Source: Gemmataceae bacterium
GTDB lineage: Bacteria > Planctomycetota > Planctomycetia > Gemmatales > Gemmataceae
Direction of reading: 5' to 3'
Length of the DNA stretch: 64,000 nt
Assembly: GCA_009692065.1 (NCBI GenBank)
Contig: SHZY01000003.1
Span: 1 to 64,000 of the forward strand
The translations under genes were made by a program, and so were the position numbers. Every line of letters starts with the position of its first letter. Positions within the stretch are counted from its first letter, which is position 1. This document shows, piece after piece, positions 41,631-52,067 of this stretch. The notes under the pieces were generated by a model. It did no database searches and was not told the DNA's origin. It worked only from the letters and a program-made list of their open reading frames with translations.

Positions 41631-43592
41631 TTACCGGCTGGCTTGACTCAACCCTCGCACAATCGCATCGGTATCATACACGCACCCGCCCCAGGTGCCG
41701 CCGCCGACATGCTGCAGGGCGGCCCACAGGCGCGTATCGTCCGGCAAGTTCGGGTCCGGCGCTAGGTCGTCGCGAAGCTTGCGTTCGACGAGGATTCGTG
41801 TGCCGGCTTCTACGCTGTCGGTATCACCTAAAAGGTTGATCGAACCTTCCAGCTTGTTGCGATCGATGACAATCTGGATGCGGTCGCCGTCGCGCACCTT
41901 GCCGATGGGGCCTCCCGCGAGCGCCTCCGGCCCGATGTGGCCAATGCAGGCGCCGGTTGAAACGCCGGAGAAGCGGGCATCCGTGAGCACGGCGATCTGC
42001 TTGCCGAAACTCAGGTGCTTGAGCGCCGACGTAATCTGATAAATCTCCTCCATGCCGGCTCCCATCGGACCACGGCAAATCAAGACGAGAATGTCCCCCG
42101 GCTTCAGGCGATCCGCAGCCTGGCTCTTGATGGCGTGGATCGCAGCTCGCTCCGTCAGGAACACGCGGGCCGGACCGATCTTGCGATAGACGCCGTCCGC
42201 ATCGACGACACTTGGATCAATGGCGGTGCTCTTGATGACCGAACCCTCGGGCGCCAGGTTGCCGCGTGGGAACGTGACGGTCGATGTCAGCCCGCGCTCT
42301 CGCGCCCGCTTGGGCGTCATGATGACCTCATCGGGATCGACACGGTCGTGCTGCTGCAAGAGTTCACGCACGCGCTGGCGGCGTTCGGACTTCTGCCACC
42401 AATCGAGCGTGCGGCCCAGCGATTCGCCGGTCGCGGTCAAGACGGATTCGTCGAGCAGGCCAAGCTGGCGCAGGTGGAGCATCACTTCGGGCACGCCGCC
42501 GGCAAGAAAGACGCGCACGGTCGGATGCCCGCTCGGGCCATTGGGCAGTACATCGACGAGCCTTGGCACCTTGAGGTTGATGGCGTGCCAATCTTCAACA
42601 GTGGGCCGGCGCCGTCCAGCGCAATAGGCAATGGCCGGCGTGTGCAGGAGCAGATTGGTCGAGCCGCCGAACGCCGCATGGAGGGCCATTGCATTCTTGA
42701 ACGCGGCATCGGTAAGTATCTTGCCGATCGGGATGTTGTTCTTATGCAGGGCGACCAGGGCTCGCGCAGATCGGCGGGCCATGTCGAGCCAGATCGGTTG
42801 GCCGGACGGCGCAAGGGCCGAGTGCGGCAGCGTCAATCCAAGCGATTCCGCGACGACTTGCGACGTCGCCGCCGTGCCAAGGAACTGGCACCCGCCCCCT
42901 GGACTGCCGCAAGCCCGGCAGCCGAGTTCGGCGGCTTGTTGCAGCGTCAGTTCGCCGTGTGAAAAGCGAGCGCCGATCGATTGCACCTTGCCGGCATCCT
43001 CGCCCTCCGTTGGCGGCAGCGTCACGCCACCGGGCACCAGAATGCAGGGCAGATCCTTCATCGACGCCAGCGCCATCATCATGGCCGGCAATCCCTTGTC
43101 GCACGTTGCCACGCCCAGCACGCCTTTGCGAGTCGGCAGGGAGCGGATCAGCCGCCGCAGCACCATCGCCGCATCGTTGCGAAACGGCAAACTGTCCATC
43201 ATGCCGGTGGTGCCCTGCGTACGGCCATCGCAGGGATCGGTGACATAGCCGGCAAAGGGCACCGCGCGCAGCTTGCGCAACTCTTCCGCGGCCGCCTTCA
43301 TGAGCAAGCCGACTTCCCAGTGCCCGGTGTGATAGCCGAGCGCGATGGGCGACCCGTCGGGCGCGCGGATACCCCCCTGCGTGCTGAGGATCAGGAATTC
43401 CTGCCCGTTGAGCTCGTCCGGCTTCCAGCCCATGCCGACATCCTGCGTGAGTCCGAAGATGTCGCCCGAGGGCGCTTCACGCAGCATCTCCGGCGTCAGC
43501 GGCAAACTCCCCGCTGGGCCGGCGCCGTGGGTGTGCAACTGGTAAATGCTCGAATCGGTGGATTCGACTAATGATGTGAAATCGTTGGCCAT
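41631..43592 (-). CDS. IlvD/Edd family dehydratase, YjhG/YagF (xylonate dehydratase) type
   Basis: A 653-residue Fe-S dehydratase, the length of YjhG/YagF (655) rather than of IlvD (about 560-615). Features: [91 protein letters not shown] and [17 protein letters not shown], with cysteines for the cluster in CDG, CDKG and the GGGC segment. It likely removes water from D-xylonate or another sugar acid. Start: ATG at 43592 preceded by GGAG. It stands downstream of a WD40 gene. Confidence 0.85.
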   Translation of the reverse strand: MANDFTSLVESTDSSIYQLHTHGAGPAGSLPLTPEMLREAPSGDIFGLTQDVGMGWKPDELNGQEFLILSTQGGIRAPDGSPIALGYHTGHWEVGLLMKAAAEELRKLRAVPFAGYVTDPCDGRTQGTTGMMDSLPFRNDAAMVLRRLIRSLPTRKGVLGVATCDKGLPAMMMALASMKDLPCILVPGGVTLPPTEGEDAGKVQSIGARFSHGELTLQQAAELGCRACGSPGGGCQFLGTAATSQVVAESLGLTLPHSALAPSGQPIWLDMARRSARALVALHKNNIPIGKILTDAAFKNAMALHAAFGGSTNLLLHTPAIAYCAGRRRPTVEDWHAINLKVPRLVDVLPNGPSGHPTVRVFLAGGVPEVMLHLRQLGLLDESVLTATGESLGRTLDWWQKSERRQRVRELLQQHDRVDPDEVIMTPKRARERGLTSTVTFPRGNLAPEGSVIKSTAIDPSVVDADGVYRKIGPARVFLTERAAIHAIKSQAADRLKPGDILVLICRGPMGAGMEEIYQITSALKHLSFGKQIAVLTDARFSGVSTGACIGHIGPEALAGGPIGKVRDGDRIQIVIDRNKLEGSINLLGDTDSVEAGTRILVERKLRDDLAPDPNLPDDTRLWAALQHVGGGTWGGCVYDTDAIVRGLSQASR

Positions 43593-43624
43593 CGGGTCAA
43601 TTCTCCATGAGCTGCGCGGCTTGT

Positions 43625-43653
43625 AGGGTGGGTCGAACGAAGTGAGACCCACG
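43625..43653. repeat. short palindrome, GGTGGGTC...GACCCAC
   Basis: GTGGGTC (43628-43634) and GACCCAC (43646-43652) flank GAACGAAGTGA. It is a small repeat in the gap between the WD40 gene and the dehydratase. Similar TAGGGTGGGTC palindromes are widespread in bacteria. Confidence 0.6.
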
Positions 43654-43672
43654 TCTTCTGGCAGAGCGGCTG

Positions 43673-44899
43673 TCAATCACCTTTGATACGGATCGCCTCC
43701 AACCGCAACACATACAGCGTCCCATCGCTGTTGCCAACCGCAAGATGCCGGCCGTCGGAGGAGAACGCCAGCGCTCGGGCTTCGTCCTTGAACTGCCATT
43801 CGCGAATTTTCTCGCCGCTTGCCACGTTCCACAGCCGAACGCGTTTGTCCTGCCCGCTGCTGGCTAAAACCTTGCCATCGGGTGAAAACGCCAGCGCCTT
43901 GACGATCGGCGGCAGTGCCTTGCCCGTGTGTCCCGCAAGCTTGCGAACGCGCTCGATCTTTTCGCCCAGGCTCCAGAGCTGGATTTCCCCATCGTCGCCG
44001 GCAAACGCAAACAGCGGCTCCGTCGGCGAGCAGGCCACCACGCGCGCCTTGGTCGGCGGAGGCGTGCGCTCATCGAGAAATGCCCCGCCGGCGTCCCAGA
44101 CTCGCAACGTCTCCTTGCCAAGGTGGCTGGCCGCGACCAAATACTTGCCGGTGTTGCTGAATGCAACCGATGACAGGCCCGCCGACGGCGTGTTTTCATT
44201 CGCCAGCGCGGCCCACGCCTCGGGATCGGGATCGTCGAGCTTCCACAATCGCAGCACCGGATCAAAGCTGCCGCTCGCCAGCATCTTGCCGGCCGGCGAA
44301 AACGCCAGCGAGAAGGGCCGATTCTTGTGACCTGCCAGGCTGTGCTTTTGCTTCAGCTTCGCACCGGTCAAATCCCACAGGAGAACGCGAGTGTCGCCGC
44401 AACCGGTTGCCAGCAATTTCCCGTCGGGGCTGAAAGCGATGCCGCTCAGGCTTCCTTCGAGTTTTGCCCACGACGTCAATTCCTTGTCGCCCAGTTTGTA
44501 GACATGAACGACGTTATCCCAGCCCGAGGAGGCGAGATAGGCGCCATCAAACGAGACGGTGACATGGGCGATCGCGCGCTGGTGCGGCTGTGCGTACGCC
44601 ACCAATTCCGGGATCGACAAAACCTTGCGGTCTTCCGCGTCGATGGCCGTCGCATCAAGGCGATCCAGCGGCGCCGGCGCGGATCGCAATGCCTCGATCG
44701 CTTTCGCATAAAGCGGCGTGCCGATCTGGTCGCGGCAGAACGCCAGCAACTCGCGGCGCAGCTTGTCGTCCTTGAACTCCTGCTTCGCGACGCGGGCTTG
44801 CAGTTCCTTGAGGCGGGCGCTGGCATTGTCGTCACCGGCCAAAGTGGGCAGCGTTGCAACCAGGATCGAGAGGACCGGCAAGACCTCGCGAAAATTCAT
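43673..44899 (-). CDS. secreted WD40-repeat protein
   Basis: A 408-residue protein with signal peptide [22 protein letters not shown], a helical N-terminal part ([20 protein letters not shown]) and about six or seven WD40 blades from residue 115 to the end (for example [20 protein letters not shown] and [20 protein letters not shown]). A beta-propeller for protein interaction outside the cytosol; partner unknown. Start: ATG at 44899. It lies upstream of the dehydratase gene on the same strand, with 80 bases between. Confidence 0.85.
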   Translation of the reverse strand: MNFREVLPVLSILVATLPTLAGDDNASARLKELQARVAKQEFKDDKLRRELLAFCRDQIGTPLYAKAIEALRSAPAPLDRLDATAIDAEDRKVLSIPELVAYAQPHQRAIAHVTVSFDGAYLASSGWDNVVHVYKLGDKELTSWAKLEGSLSGIAFSPDGKLLATGCGDTRVLLWDLTGAKLKQKHSLAGHKNRPFSLAFSPAGKMLASGSFDPVLRLWKLDDPDPEAWAALANENTPSAGLSSVAFSNTGKYLVAASHLGKETLRVWDAGGAFLDERTPPPTKARVVACSPTEPLFAFAGDDGEIQLWSLGEKIERVRKLAGHTGKALPPIVKALAFSPDGKVLASSGQDKRVRLWNVASGEKIREWQFKDEARALAFSSDGRHLAVGNSDGTLYVLRLEAIRIKGD

Positions 44900-44993
44900 A
44901 TAAACTCCGCAAGGTGGAGTCGAGAGGCTTCTGTTTTCCATCGTGTCATCCTATTCATTAATTGCGGAGGCGGAGTAGCAACGGCTCGGAGGA

Positions 44994-45113
44994 TTTTGCC
45001 CCGAAGGGGCCGCGACAAAACAGCCCAGGGCAGAGCGCAGCGGCGTTAGCCGCGCAGCGTCGCCCTGGGTTGGAACACCGCCAAACGCGAAGCCCTGAAA
45101 GGGCGAAACAAAA
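44994..45113. repeat. family B composite palindromic end (left)
   Basis: Three modules in order: GCCCCGAAGGGGC, then CAGCCCAGGGC...GCCCTGGG, then GCCCTGAAAGGGC. The whole segment is repeated inverted at 45582-45682 on the other side of the transposase gene. The left end is 12 bases upstream of its ATG. Confidence 0.85.
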
Positions 45114-45125
45114 TGCGAGGGGAGC

Positions 45126-45578
45126 ATGTCACAATCCCTGGTCAAGAACTTGCTCCACCTCGTGTTCAGCACCAAAAGCCGCATGCCCTGGATTGTGCCC
45201 AACGTCCGCGAACGTCTCTACTCGTACCAGGCGGATATTCTCAAGGAGTGGGACAGTCCCGCGTTGGTGATCGGCGGTGTCGAGGACCATGTGCATGTTT
45301 TGTTCGCGCTGTCGAAGAATCATCCGTTGAAGAAGATCGTCGAGGAGGTCAAGAAGGGGAGTTCGAAATGGATGAAACGCGAGGGAACGGGCAACGCCGA
45401 TTTTTATTGGCAGAACGGATACGCGGCGTTTTCGGCAAGCGTGTCGAATGTGGACGCAGTCAAACAGTACATCCAGAATCAGGAGGAGCATCATCGTAAG
45501 ATGATGTTCCAGGATGAATTGCGGGTGTTATTTGAACGACATCAGGTCGTGTTTGATGAGCATCATGTTTGGGATTGA
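45126..45578 (+). CDS. tnpA: IS200-like tyrosine transposase (TnpA, Y1 family)
   Basis: A 150-residue Y1 transposase of normal IS200 length. HUH motif: EDHVHVLFAL (His55, His57); nucleophile Tyr115 in VKQYIQNQEEHHRK with Gln119 in the usual position. The N-terminus MSQSLVKNLLHLVFSTKSR is typical. It cuts single-stranded DNA at hairpins. It differs clearly from the RAYT at 13407, which lacks this YIQNQEEHH ending. The gene appears intact and is bracketed by its composite repeats. Confidence 0.92.
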   Translation: MSQSLVKNLLHLVFSTKSRMPWIVPNVRERLYSYQADILKEWDSPALVIGGVEDHVHVLFALSKNHPLKKIVEEVKKGSSKWMKREGTGNADFYWQNGYAAFSASVSNVDAVKQYIQNQEEHHRKMMFQDELRVLFERHQVVFDEHHVWD

Positions 45579-45581
45579 CGA

Positions 45582-45682
45582 TTTGTTTTGCCCTTTCAGG
45601 GCGTGGCGTTAACGACGCCAGAATACCCAGGGAGGCGCTGCGCTCTGCCCTGGGCTGATTTGTTTAGCCCCTTCGGGGCAAG
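45582..45682. repeat. family B composite palindromic end (right)
   Basis: Inverted counterpart of 44994-45113: GCCCTTTCAGGGC, then CCCAGGG...CTGCCCTGGGCTG, then GCCCCTTCGGGGC. It starts 3 bases after the transposase stop. Similarity to the left copy extends through the modules but the connecting bases differ. Confidence 0.85.
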
Positions 45683-45720
45683 GACCAAGGCAAGAATACT
45701 TTGAATAGGAGATCGAATAA

Positions 45721-47676
45721 ATGTCCACTCCCTCAACCAACATCACCAGCGTCCTCAAGGAAACGCGTACCTTCCCCCCCTCGGCGGCGTTCGTCGCGCA
45801 GGCCAATGTCAAGGGCGCGGCCGAGTACGAGAAGCTCCGGAAGCGTGCTGCCGAGGACCCCAACGGCTTCTGGGCCGAGCAGGCGGAGTCGCTGGCGTGG
45901 TTCAAGAAGTGGGACACCGTGCTCGAATGGAAGGAGCCGTTCTCGAAGTGGTTTGTCGGCGGCAAGATCAATGCCAGCTACAACTGCCTCGATCGGCATC
46001 TCGATGGGCCGCGCAAGAACAAGGCCGCTATCATCTGGGAAGGCGAACCAGGCGACACGCGCGTGCTGCGCTATCAGGACCTGTACCGCGAGACGTGCAA
46101 GTTCGCCAATGCGCTCAAGAAGCTCGGCATCAAGCCGGGCGATCGCGTGACCATCTACATGCCGATGATTCCGGAAGCGGCGATTGCGATGCTCGCCTGT
46201 GCCCGCATCGGCGCGACGCACTCGGTGATCTTCGGCGGCTTCAGCGACACCGCGGTTGCCGATCGCAACAATGATGCGAAGGCCAAACTCGTCATCACCG
46301 CCGACGGCAGCTGGCGGCGCGGCAAGATCGTTCCTCTAAAGCAGAACGTGGATGCCGCCCTCGATAAATCGCCGACGGTCGAGAAGTGCATCGTCTTCAA
46401 TCGCTGCAATCAGCAGGTCAACATGAAGGCGGGCCGCGATCTGTGGTGGCACGAGATCGTCGCCCACGAGTCGGCCGACTGCCCTGCGGAGCAACTCGAC
46501 AGCGAGCATCCGCTCTTCATCCTCTATACCAGCGGTTCAACGGGCAAGCCGAAGGGGGTGCTGCACACGACTGCCGGTTACCTCCTGGGCACAGCACTCA
46601 CGCATCGCTGGGTATTCGATCTCAAAGAGGACGACACCTACTGGTGTACCGCCGACGTCGGCTGGGTGACGGGGCACAGCTACATCGTTTATGGCCCGCT
46701 CGCCAACGGCGCCACCGTGATGATGTACGAAGGCGCCCCGAACCATCCGCGCGAGGATCGCTTCTGGGAGATCATCGAGAAGTATCGCGTTACCATTTTC
46801 TACACCGCGCCGACCGCGATTCGGGCTTTCGTCAAATGGGGCGATCAGCATCCCAATGGCCACGACCTTTCGAGCCTGCGCCTACTCGGCACCGTCGGCG
46901 AGCCGATCAATCCGGAGGCGTGGATGTGGTATCACAATGTCATCGGCAAGGGTAAATGCCCGATCGTCGATACGTGGTGGCAGACCGAAACGGGCGCGAT
47001 CATGATCGCGCCGTTGCCCGGTGCGATCGCGACCAAGCCGGGTAGCGCGACCAAGCCGTTGCCGGGGATCATTGCGGAGGTCGTCGATAAGCAAGGCAAT
47101 CCGGTGCCGGCGGGGCAGGGGGGCTTCCTCGTCATCAAGAAGCCGTGGCCCGCGATGATGCGCACTATCTTTGGCGACGACGAGCGCTACAAGCAGCAGT
47201 ACTGGAGCCAAATACCTGGTATGTACTTCACGGCCGACGGTTCGCGCAAGGACGAGGATGGCTACCTGTGGATCATGGGCCGCGTCGATGATGTGATCAA
47301 TGTTTCGGGGCATCGCCTGAGCACGATGGAGGTCGAAAGCGCCTTGGTGCAACATCCCAAAGTCGCGGAGGCGGCTGTCGTCGGCAAACCCGACGAAATC
47401 AAGGGGGAAGGCATCTCCTGCTTCGTCACCTTGAAAGCCGGTATCGCCGCGAGCGATGAGTTGAAGAAAGAATTGCAGGCCCACGTCGTCAAGGAGATCG
47501 GCGCCCTCGCTCGCCCCGATGAGATCCGCTTCACCGACTCCTTGCCGAAAACACGCTCCGGCAAGATCATGCGGCGGCTGTTGCGCGACATCGCCGGCGG
47601 CAAGGCGACCACAGGCGACACGACGACGCTGGAGGACCTGTCGATCCTTGCGAAGCTGCGTGAGGATGAGGAGTAG
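45721..47676 (+). CDS. acs: acetyl-CoA synthetase
   Basis: A 651-residue AMP-forming acetate:CoA ligase. It shows AYNCLDRHL-type N-terminus ([12 protein letters not shown]), the nucleotide loop [15 protein letters not shown], the [11 protein letters not shown] segment, [14 protein letters not shown] and the C-terminal [14 protein letters not shown] whose lysine is the usual acetylation-regulated residue. Full length for the family (about 650). It activates acetate for central metabolism in the cytosol. Start: ATG at 45721 with AGGAGA upstream, directly after the IS200-like element. Confidence 0.96.
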   Translation: MSTPSTNITSVLKETRTFPPSAAFVAQANVKGAAEYEKLRKRAAEDPNGFWAEQAESLAWFKKWDTVLEWKEPFSKWFVGGKINASYNCLDRHLDGPRKNKAAIIWEGEPGDTRVLRYQDLYRETCKFANALKKLGIKPGDRVTIYMPMIPEAAIAMLACARIGATHSVIFGGFSDTAVADRNNDAKAKLVITADGSWRRGKIVPLKQNVDAALDKSPTVEKCIVFNRCNQQVNMKAGRDLWWHEIVAHESADCPAEQLDSEHPLFILYTSGSTGKPKGVLHTTAGYLLGTALTHRWVFDLKEDDTYWCTADVGWVTGHSYIVYGPLANGATVMMYEGAPNHPREDRFWEIIEKYRVTIFYTAPTAIRAFVKWGDQHPNGHDLSSLRLLGTVGEPINPEAWMWYHNVIGKGKCPIVDTWWQTETGAIMIAPLPGAIATKPGSATKPLPGIIAEVVDKQGNPVPAGQGGFLVIKKPWPAMMRTIFGDDERYKQQYWSQIPGMYFTADGSRKDEDGYLWIMGRVDDVINVSGHRLSTMEVESALVQHPKVAEAAVVGKPDEIKGEGISCFVTLKAGIAASDELKKELQAHVVKEIGALARPDEIRFTDSLPKTRSGKIMRRLLRDIAGGKATTGDTTTLEDLSILAKLREDEE

Positions 47677-47687
47677 TCGAGTTCTTC

Positions 47688-47741
47688 GCCGCTTGCGGCT
47701 TAGCGCTCGTAGAGCGTGACGCAACCTAAGCCACAAGCGGC
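47688..47741. repeat. palindrome, GCCGCTTGCGGCTTAG
   Basis: Arms 47688-47703 and 47726-47741 pair with one mismatch. It lies between the convergent acs and YXWGXW genes and is related to the repeat at 25400. Confidence 0.8.
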
Positions 47742-47809
47742 AGACCGCAAGTCCGAAAAGCGAACAGCGGGGATAAGCCCCGCCGCTTGCTTTCTATTTC
47801 GCAATTCTA

Positions 47810-49513
47810 CTACTTCTTGTTATTGGCCGGCCGTGCCGGCGGACCGTTCACGCGTGTCTGAGGTTGCACGCGCGGCGCTGACGCATTAACCCGCTGCTGC
47901 GGTTGCACGGGTAGCGCCGACGCCTGAACGCGTGGGGCGGTCGTCGGAGCGGTTACCGTTCGTTGCGGCGCTGCTGCGCCCGCTTTCGTTACGAGCTTGG
48001 GCGGATCAACATCGAGTGACGCTTTCTTCGGCCGAGCAGGCGGAGGAGGCGTCGTCGTGCGTGGCGGCGTCACCGTCCGCGGTGGGGGTGGCGTCGTCGT
48101 GGTCCGTGGCGTTGTCGTCGTCTTCGGCCCCGACGAAGGCGTCGGTTGACTCCCCGTGACCGGAGTCGTCGTCGTCTTCGGCCCCGACGAAGGCGTCGGC
48201 TGACTCTTCGTGACCGGAGTCGTCGTCGTCTTCGGCCCCGACGAAGGCGTCTGAATCTTCGTAACTGGAGTCGTCACAGTCGATTTCGTGCTACTCGGCG
48301 ATGAGAACGAAGCTGTTGAATTCGGTCCTCCCGCCGTCGAAATCCGCAACGACCGACTGTCGGTGGTGCGTACGTTGCCGCCCTTGCTTGCGGCCGTGGT
48401 ATCGAACTGCTGGCGATTGACGGCCAGCTGGCGAGTCTGCTGTGCGGCACTACGCTGCGTTTGCAATTGTGTCGGCGTCGTCGCCACCAGTTTTACCTTG
48501 GTGCTGGTGAACTGGTTGAGTGGCGTGACGGCGACGCGCGGCGCTGTGGCTCGGCCGCCCGAGCGCGCTGCATAGGTCTGCTGAACGCCGCCAACCCAGT
48601 TTCGATTGTTGCGGTGATTCTGCCAACCGTGGTGAGCGAAGATCGGATCATATCGTCCATGCCCACCGTACCACGGGCGATAGCCGTTCCTGGCATAGAA
48701 GGGATCGTAGTAATTGCCGAAGTAGAAGCTCCCGCCGCAGACAAAAGCGGAATCGAAGAAGCCGCCGATGCCCAGGACGAAGTGTGGCCGATAACGCCAG
48801 CCCGCGTCGCGCCACAACGGCCGGCTGAAGTAAACGGGGGCGAAGACGATGCCGCGTTCTTCGAAAGGGAGATCCAAGAATCCATCGATGTACAACCAGC
48901 CGTTCGGCGTCCAGATGAAGCGTGACGGAGTCCAGACGCGACCAACGTGCACGAGGGAATAATAGCCGCCGCGCCAGATGAAACGCGTGTCGCGATAAAT
49001 CCAGTTACCGGGAACGTAGACGGAATTATCGTCGGGTTGCGGCATCGACGGGCCGATTTCGAGCGATGCGGGGGGCTCCGGCGAATAAGGAACGTCCGGT
49101 TGGTTCGCATTGGCCCAGAAACCATGGATCCAGCGCCAGCCTTCCGTGTTACGCTGCCAGTAGCCTGGGACGAATGTACGTCCGTCAGGAGGCACGCGAT
49201 GCACTCCGGTCACCCACAGGAACTCTTGCTTCTGAGCGTCCCACGCCCAGTAGCCTGAATGCCATTGGGAGTTTTCCGCCGCGGGTTTTTGCTCGGGCGG
49301 ATCTTCCGGGATCATCGGCGGCGGTTCTTTCGGAACAATGGGGCCCGGTGCTCCTTGCGCATCGATCGGCTGGGCAAAAGCCTCGTGCAAGGGGCCGCTG
49401 GTTTGTATCTGGATGGGGTCTTGGAGAACTGGGTCTTGGGATGTGCCCAGACTGGCCAATCCAAGGATGGTCAGCAGGCCCAGCACCCAACTGGCGATGT
49501 TGGCACGATTCAT
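47810..49513 (-). CDS. secreted YXWGXW-repeat protein with Thr/Pro-rich repeat tail
   Basis: A 567-residue exported protein. Signal peptide MNRANIASWVLGLLTILGLASL; then several aromatic repeats of the YXWGXW type (HSGYWAWDAQKQEFLW, VPGYWQRNTEGWRWIHGFW, VPGNWIYRDTRFIWRGGYY) at residues 85-250; a Tyr/Gly/Phe-rich region; and from residue 370 a low-complexity Ser/Thr/Pro/Lys tail with three 18-residue repeats (SSGPKTTTTPVTKSQPTP). Likely a cell-surface or periplasmic protein; function unknown. Start: ATG at 49513, with GAGG upstream. Confidence 0.82.
   Translation of the reverse strand: MNRANIASWVLGLLTILGLASLGTSQDPVLQDPIQIQTSGPLHEAFAQPIDAQGAPGPIVPKEPPPMIPEDPPEQKPAAENSQWHSGYWAWDAQKQEFLWVTGVHRVPPDGRTFVPGYWQRNTEGWRWIHGFWANANQPDVPYSPEPPASLEIGPSMPQPDDNSVYVPGNWIYRDTRFIWRGGYYSLVHVGRVWTPSRFIWTPNGWLYIDGFLDLPFEERGIVFAPVYFSRPLWRDAGWRYRPHFVLGIGGFFDSAFVCGGSFYFGNYYDPFYARNGYRPWYGGHGRYDPIFAHHGWQNHRNNRNWVGGVQQTYAARSGGRATAPRVAVTPLNQFTSTKVKLVATTPTQLQTQRSAAQQTRQLAVNRQQFDTTAASKGGNVRTTDSRSLRISTAGGPNSTASFSSPSSTKSTVTTPVTKIQTPSSGPKTTTTPVTKSQPTPSSGPKTTTTPVTGSQPTPSSGPKTTTTPRTTTTPPPPRTVTPPRTTTPPPPARPKKASLDVDPPKLVTKAGAAAPQRTVTAPTTAPRVQASALPVQPQQRVNASAPRVQPQTRVNGPPARPANNKK
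48115..48274. repeat. three tandem 54-base repeats in the YXWGXW gene
   Basis: The block TCTTCGGCCCCGACGAAGGC recurs at 48121, 48175 and 48229, a 54-base period equal to 18 codons. The units are nearly identical in DNA, suggesting recent expansion. Copy number could vary between strains. Confidence 0.85.
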
Positions 49514-50006
49514 GATGGCCTCGCCGTAATAAAAGGTAGGATAGTGTGATTGTAGACGCAGAGGTTCGCTATTGCAACGTGGTTGCTGGGACGACTTGCG
49601 TGATTTCTGGCGATTTCGGTCCCTGCGTGCTCGCGCCTCGGCCCGAAAGGCCGGCGTCCGAGGCTCACGCAAAGGCGCAAAGACGCCAAGTGAGAGAGAT
49701 ACGGCGCCATATCAGGACGAATCGGCAACCGAGTGCGATTACTGCCCTTCCAACTTGATTCTTTGCACCTTTGCATGAGGCTCTTGTATTCCGCCCGAGG
49801 CAGCAATCGGCGGGCCCCCCCCCAACTCGCGATTTCTCGCTTTTCGATTGCGAGAGTGCCGTTGCTTCTGATAAAGTAAACTGAAGATGAGGGACAAGCG
49901 GTGCGCTTGTCTCTCTTGTACGCTGGGGCCAGGCAACTCTGCTGATTCCTGTGCCAGATCTTGGTTCGAGAATGAATACCTAGGTATTTTGACGGAGGCC
50001 GCTCCC
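49514..50006. other. divergent spacer between the YXWGXW and pilB genes
   Basis: About 490 bases without a supportable gene. It holds an inverted repeat of the ACGCAAAGGCGCAAAG type (49664-49682 with 49761-49779, 17 of 19 pairs) and the ribosome-binding site GGAGG of pilB. A mutation-tolerant TTGCGA...TAAAGT pair lies before pilB at about 49846-49875 but is too weak to call as a promoter. Confidence 0.6.
49664..49779. repeat. inverted repeat, CTCACGCAAAGGCGCAAAG
   Basis: CTCACGCAAAGGCGCAAAG at 49664-49682 and its near complement at 49761-49779 (two mismatches) bracket about 78 bases. The same family occurs at 56798-56886 before the first pseudopilin gene, so it flanks both ends of the secretion-ATPase block. 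Confidence 0.8.
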
Positions 50007-51713
50007 ATGGGCAAAGCCCGCGGTGAATTCACTGACATTCTCATAAGAAAAGGACTGCTCAGCGCCGATCAAATCGCTGAAGGGAAAGCCCTGCAGCAGC
50101 AGACCGGCGCCAAGCTCCTCGACGCGCTGGTCAAGCTCGAGTACGTCAGCCCTGAAGACGGCATGGCGGCGATGGCCGAGCATTCCGGCCTGAAGTCGAT
50201 CACGCTGACCGACATGACGATTCCACCGAGCATCCTCGAGTTGGTCCCCGAATCGGTCGCACGCGAAAACGTCGTGATTCCGCTTACGGAAGACGGCGGC
50301 ACGCTGCAAATCGTCATGAGCGACCCCTCCGATTATGAGACGGTTACCAAGCTGCAGTTCATCTTGAACAAGGAAATCCAGCCCGTCCTGGCACCCAAGG
50401 AGCAGATCGTCGAGGCGATCAACCGGCATTATGGTCAAACCGAAACGGAATCGGTTGACTCCATGCTGGCGGAATTCACCGACACTCGCATCGAATTCAC
50501 GGAAACGGAAGCGACCCAGGCCGGACACGGCGGCGACGAAAACGAAGCGCCGGTCGTCAAGCTGGTCAATCTCATCATTCAAGAGGCGATCAGCTTGCGT
50601 GCCAGCGATATTCACATCGAACCATTCGAGGATCGCGTGCGCGTACGCTATCGCATCGACGGCGTGCTGGTCGAACGCGATAGCCCGCCGCGGCGCCTCT
50701 TGGCCCCGATGATATCCCGCATCAAGATCATGGGCAACATCGATATCGCTGAGAAACGCCGGCCCCAGGACGGCCGTATCAAGCTGACTGTCAAGAACAA
50801 GCACTTCGACATGCGCGTGAGCGCCCTGCCGACGCACCATGGCCAATCCATCGTCATGCGCGTGCTCGACCGGGCCAACATCCAGGTTAGCGTCAAGGAA
50901 CTCGGCTTCATGGAAGACGACTACAAGCGATTTTTGAACATCATCAAGAAGCCCAACGGCATCTTCTTGGTCACGGGGCCGACGGGCTCGGGCAAGACCA
51001 CCACCCTCTATTCGGCCCTGAACGAATTGAACAGGCCTGATCGAAAGATCATTACTGCCGAGGATCCCGTAGAGTATTATCTACCAGGCATCAATCAATG
51101 CGAAGTGAAACATAAGATCGGCCTGGACTTTCAGCGCATCATTCGCTCGATGTTGAGGCAAGCGCCGAATATCATCTTGGTGGGAGAAATCCGCGACCAG
51201 GAGACAGCTGAGATCGCCGTACAGGCCTCCTTGACAGGACACTTGGTTTTTAGCACACTACATACAAACGATGCGCCTAGCGCTATCACGCGTTTGAACG
51301 ATATTGGGGTAGCCCCCTTCCTTACCGCGTCCAGCGTGATCGCGGTGATGGCACAGCGCTTGGTACGCATTATTTGTCCAAAATGCAAGGAGGCCGACAA
51401 GCCGCCGGCTCACGAAATCAAGGCTGCTGGACTGACCCCGGTGCAGGCCCAGCAGGCCAATTTTTCCCGCGGGCGCGGCTGTGCGAATTGCAACCACACG
51501 GGCTATCGGGGCCGCAAGGGAATCTTCGAAATGATGCGTCTGAGCAACGTGATTCGCGAGATGACTTTCAACCGCGAACCATCGCAGGCAATTCGCCGCC
51601 AAGCCCGCCTGGGCGGCATGCGGACTTTGCTGGAAGACGGTGTTATCAAGTCAGTTGCGGGGATTACCACGCTTGAGGAAGTGCTCAGCACCTGCCATCA
51701 CAACGATGATTAG
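50007..51713 (+). CDS. type II secretion/type IV pilus assembly ATPase (PilB/GspE), first copy
   Basis: A 568-residue hexameric assembly ATPase at the cytosolic base of the machine. N-terminal MshEN domain (FTDILIRKGLLSADQIAEG), then ATPase with Walker A GPTGSGKTTTL, Asp box EDPVEYYLPGINQ, Walker B ILVGEIRDQETAEIA, His box TGHLVFSTLHTNDAP and a zinc ribbon (CPKCKEAD, GCANCNHTGYRGRKG). Start: ATG at 50007 after GGAGG; an earlier ATG at 49887 is in frame but has no family similarity. First gene of the cluster that runs to the window end. Confidence 0.94.
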   Translation: MGKARGEFTDILIRKGLLSADQIAEGKALQQQTGAKLLDALVKLEYVSPEDGMAAMAEHSGLKSITLTDMTIPPSILELVPESVARENVVIPLTEDGGTLQIVMSDPSDYETVTKLQFILNKEIQPVLAPKEQIVEAINRHYGQTETESVDSMLAEFTDTRIEFTETEATQAGHGGDENEAPVVKLVNLIIQEAISLRASDIHIEPFEDRVRVRYRIDGVLVERDSPPRRLLAPMISRIKIMGNIDIAEKRRPQDGRIKLTVKNKHFDMRVSALPTHHGQSIVMRVLDRANIQVSVKELGFMEDDYKRFLNIIKKPNGIFLVTGPTGSGKTTTLYSALNELNRPDRKIITAEDPVEYYLPGINQCEVKHKIGLDFQRIIRSMLRQAPNIILVGEIRDQETAEIAVQASLTGHLVFSTLHTNDAPSAITRLNDIGVAPFLTASSVIAVMAQRLVRIICPKCKEADKPPAHEIKAAGLTPVQAQQANFSRGRGCANCNHTGYRGRKGIFEMMRLSNVIREMTFNREPSQAIRRQARLGGMRTLLEDGVIKSVAGITTLEEVLSTCHHNDD

Positions 51714-52067
51714 AACCGGCCGCGCATGTGGGATTTGGTCTGTTCTATTGTGATCGGATTTGACTCGTCCGTGCCGCGCACGAATCAAGCGCCCCTCTAT
51801 TCTTCCAGTCGCTTACTTCGTCCGCGGTTCGGACGAAGGGGCTCGACCCCATCGCACGAGGCGAACGCCTCGGTTCCGTTGGACAGATCGGGGCAAGAAC
51901 CAAGCCAAGGAAACGGTAATGTTCGTGAAATTGTTTGGAAAATGCCAGATGGTGCGGGATAATGTGAGTGAGTCCAATCGCTTGGCAGGCGTGGCTGTTT
52001 TCCATTTCCAGCCGATCGCCAGCAGAGATACTAAACGAAAGTTCATCACGCTTAGGGGGGACCCGAC
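51714..52067. other. spacer between pilB and pilT with two hairpins
   Basis: 354 bases. Two small hairpins: CTTCGTCC/GGACGAAG at 51816-51838 and CGAGGCG/CGCCTCG at 51857-51872; neither has a T run. A short open frame from ATG 51919 overlaps the pilT start in another frame and shows no family features, so I do not call it. GGGGGGAC before 52068 is the pilT ribosome-binding site. Confidence 0.55.

Larger units (their letters stand above)
44994..45682 (+). mobile_element. IS200-like element with composite palindromic ends
   Basis: A 689-base unit: left composite repeat, transposase gene 45126-45578, right composite repeat. The long inverted ends are unusual for IS200/IS605 elements, which have short subterminal hairpins. 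A transposase-less relative lies at 5105-5340. Exact ends and target duplications were not resolved. Confidence 0.75.
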
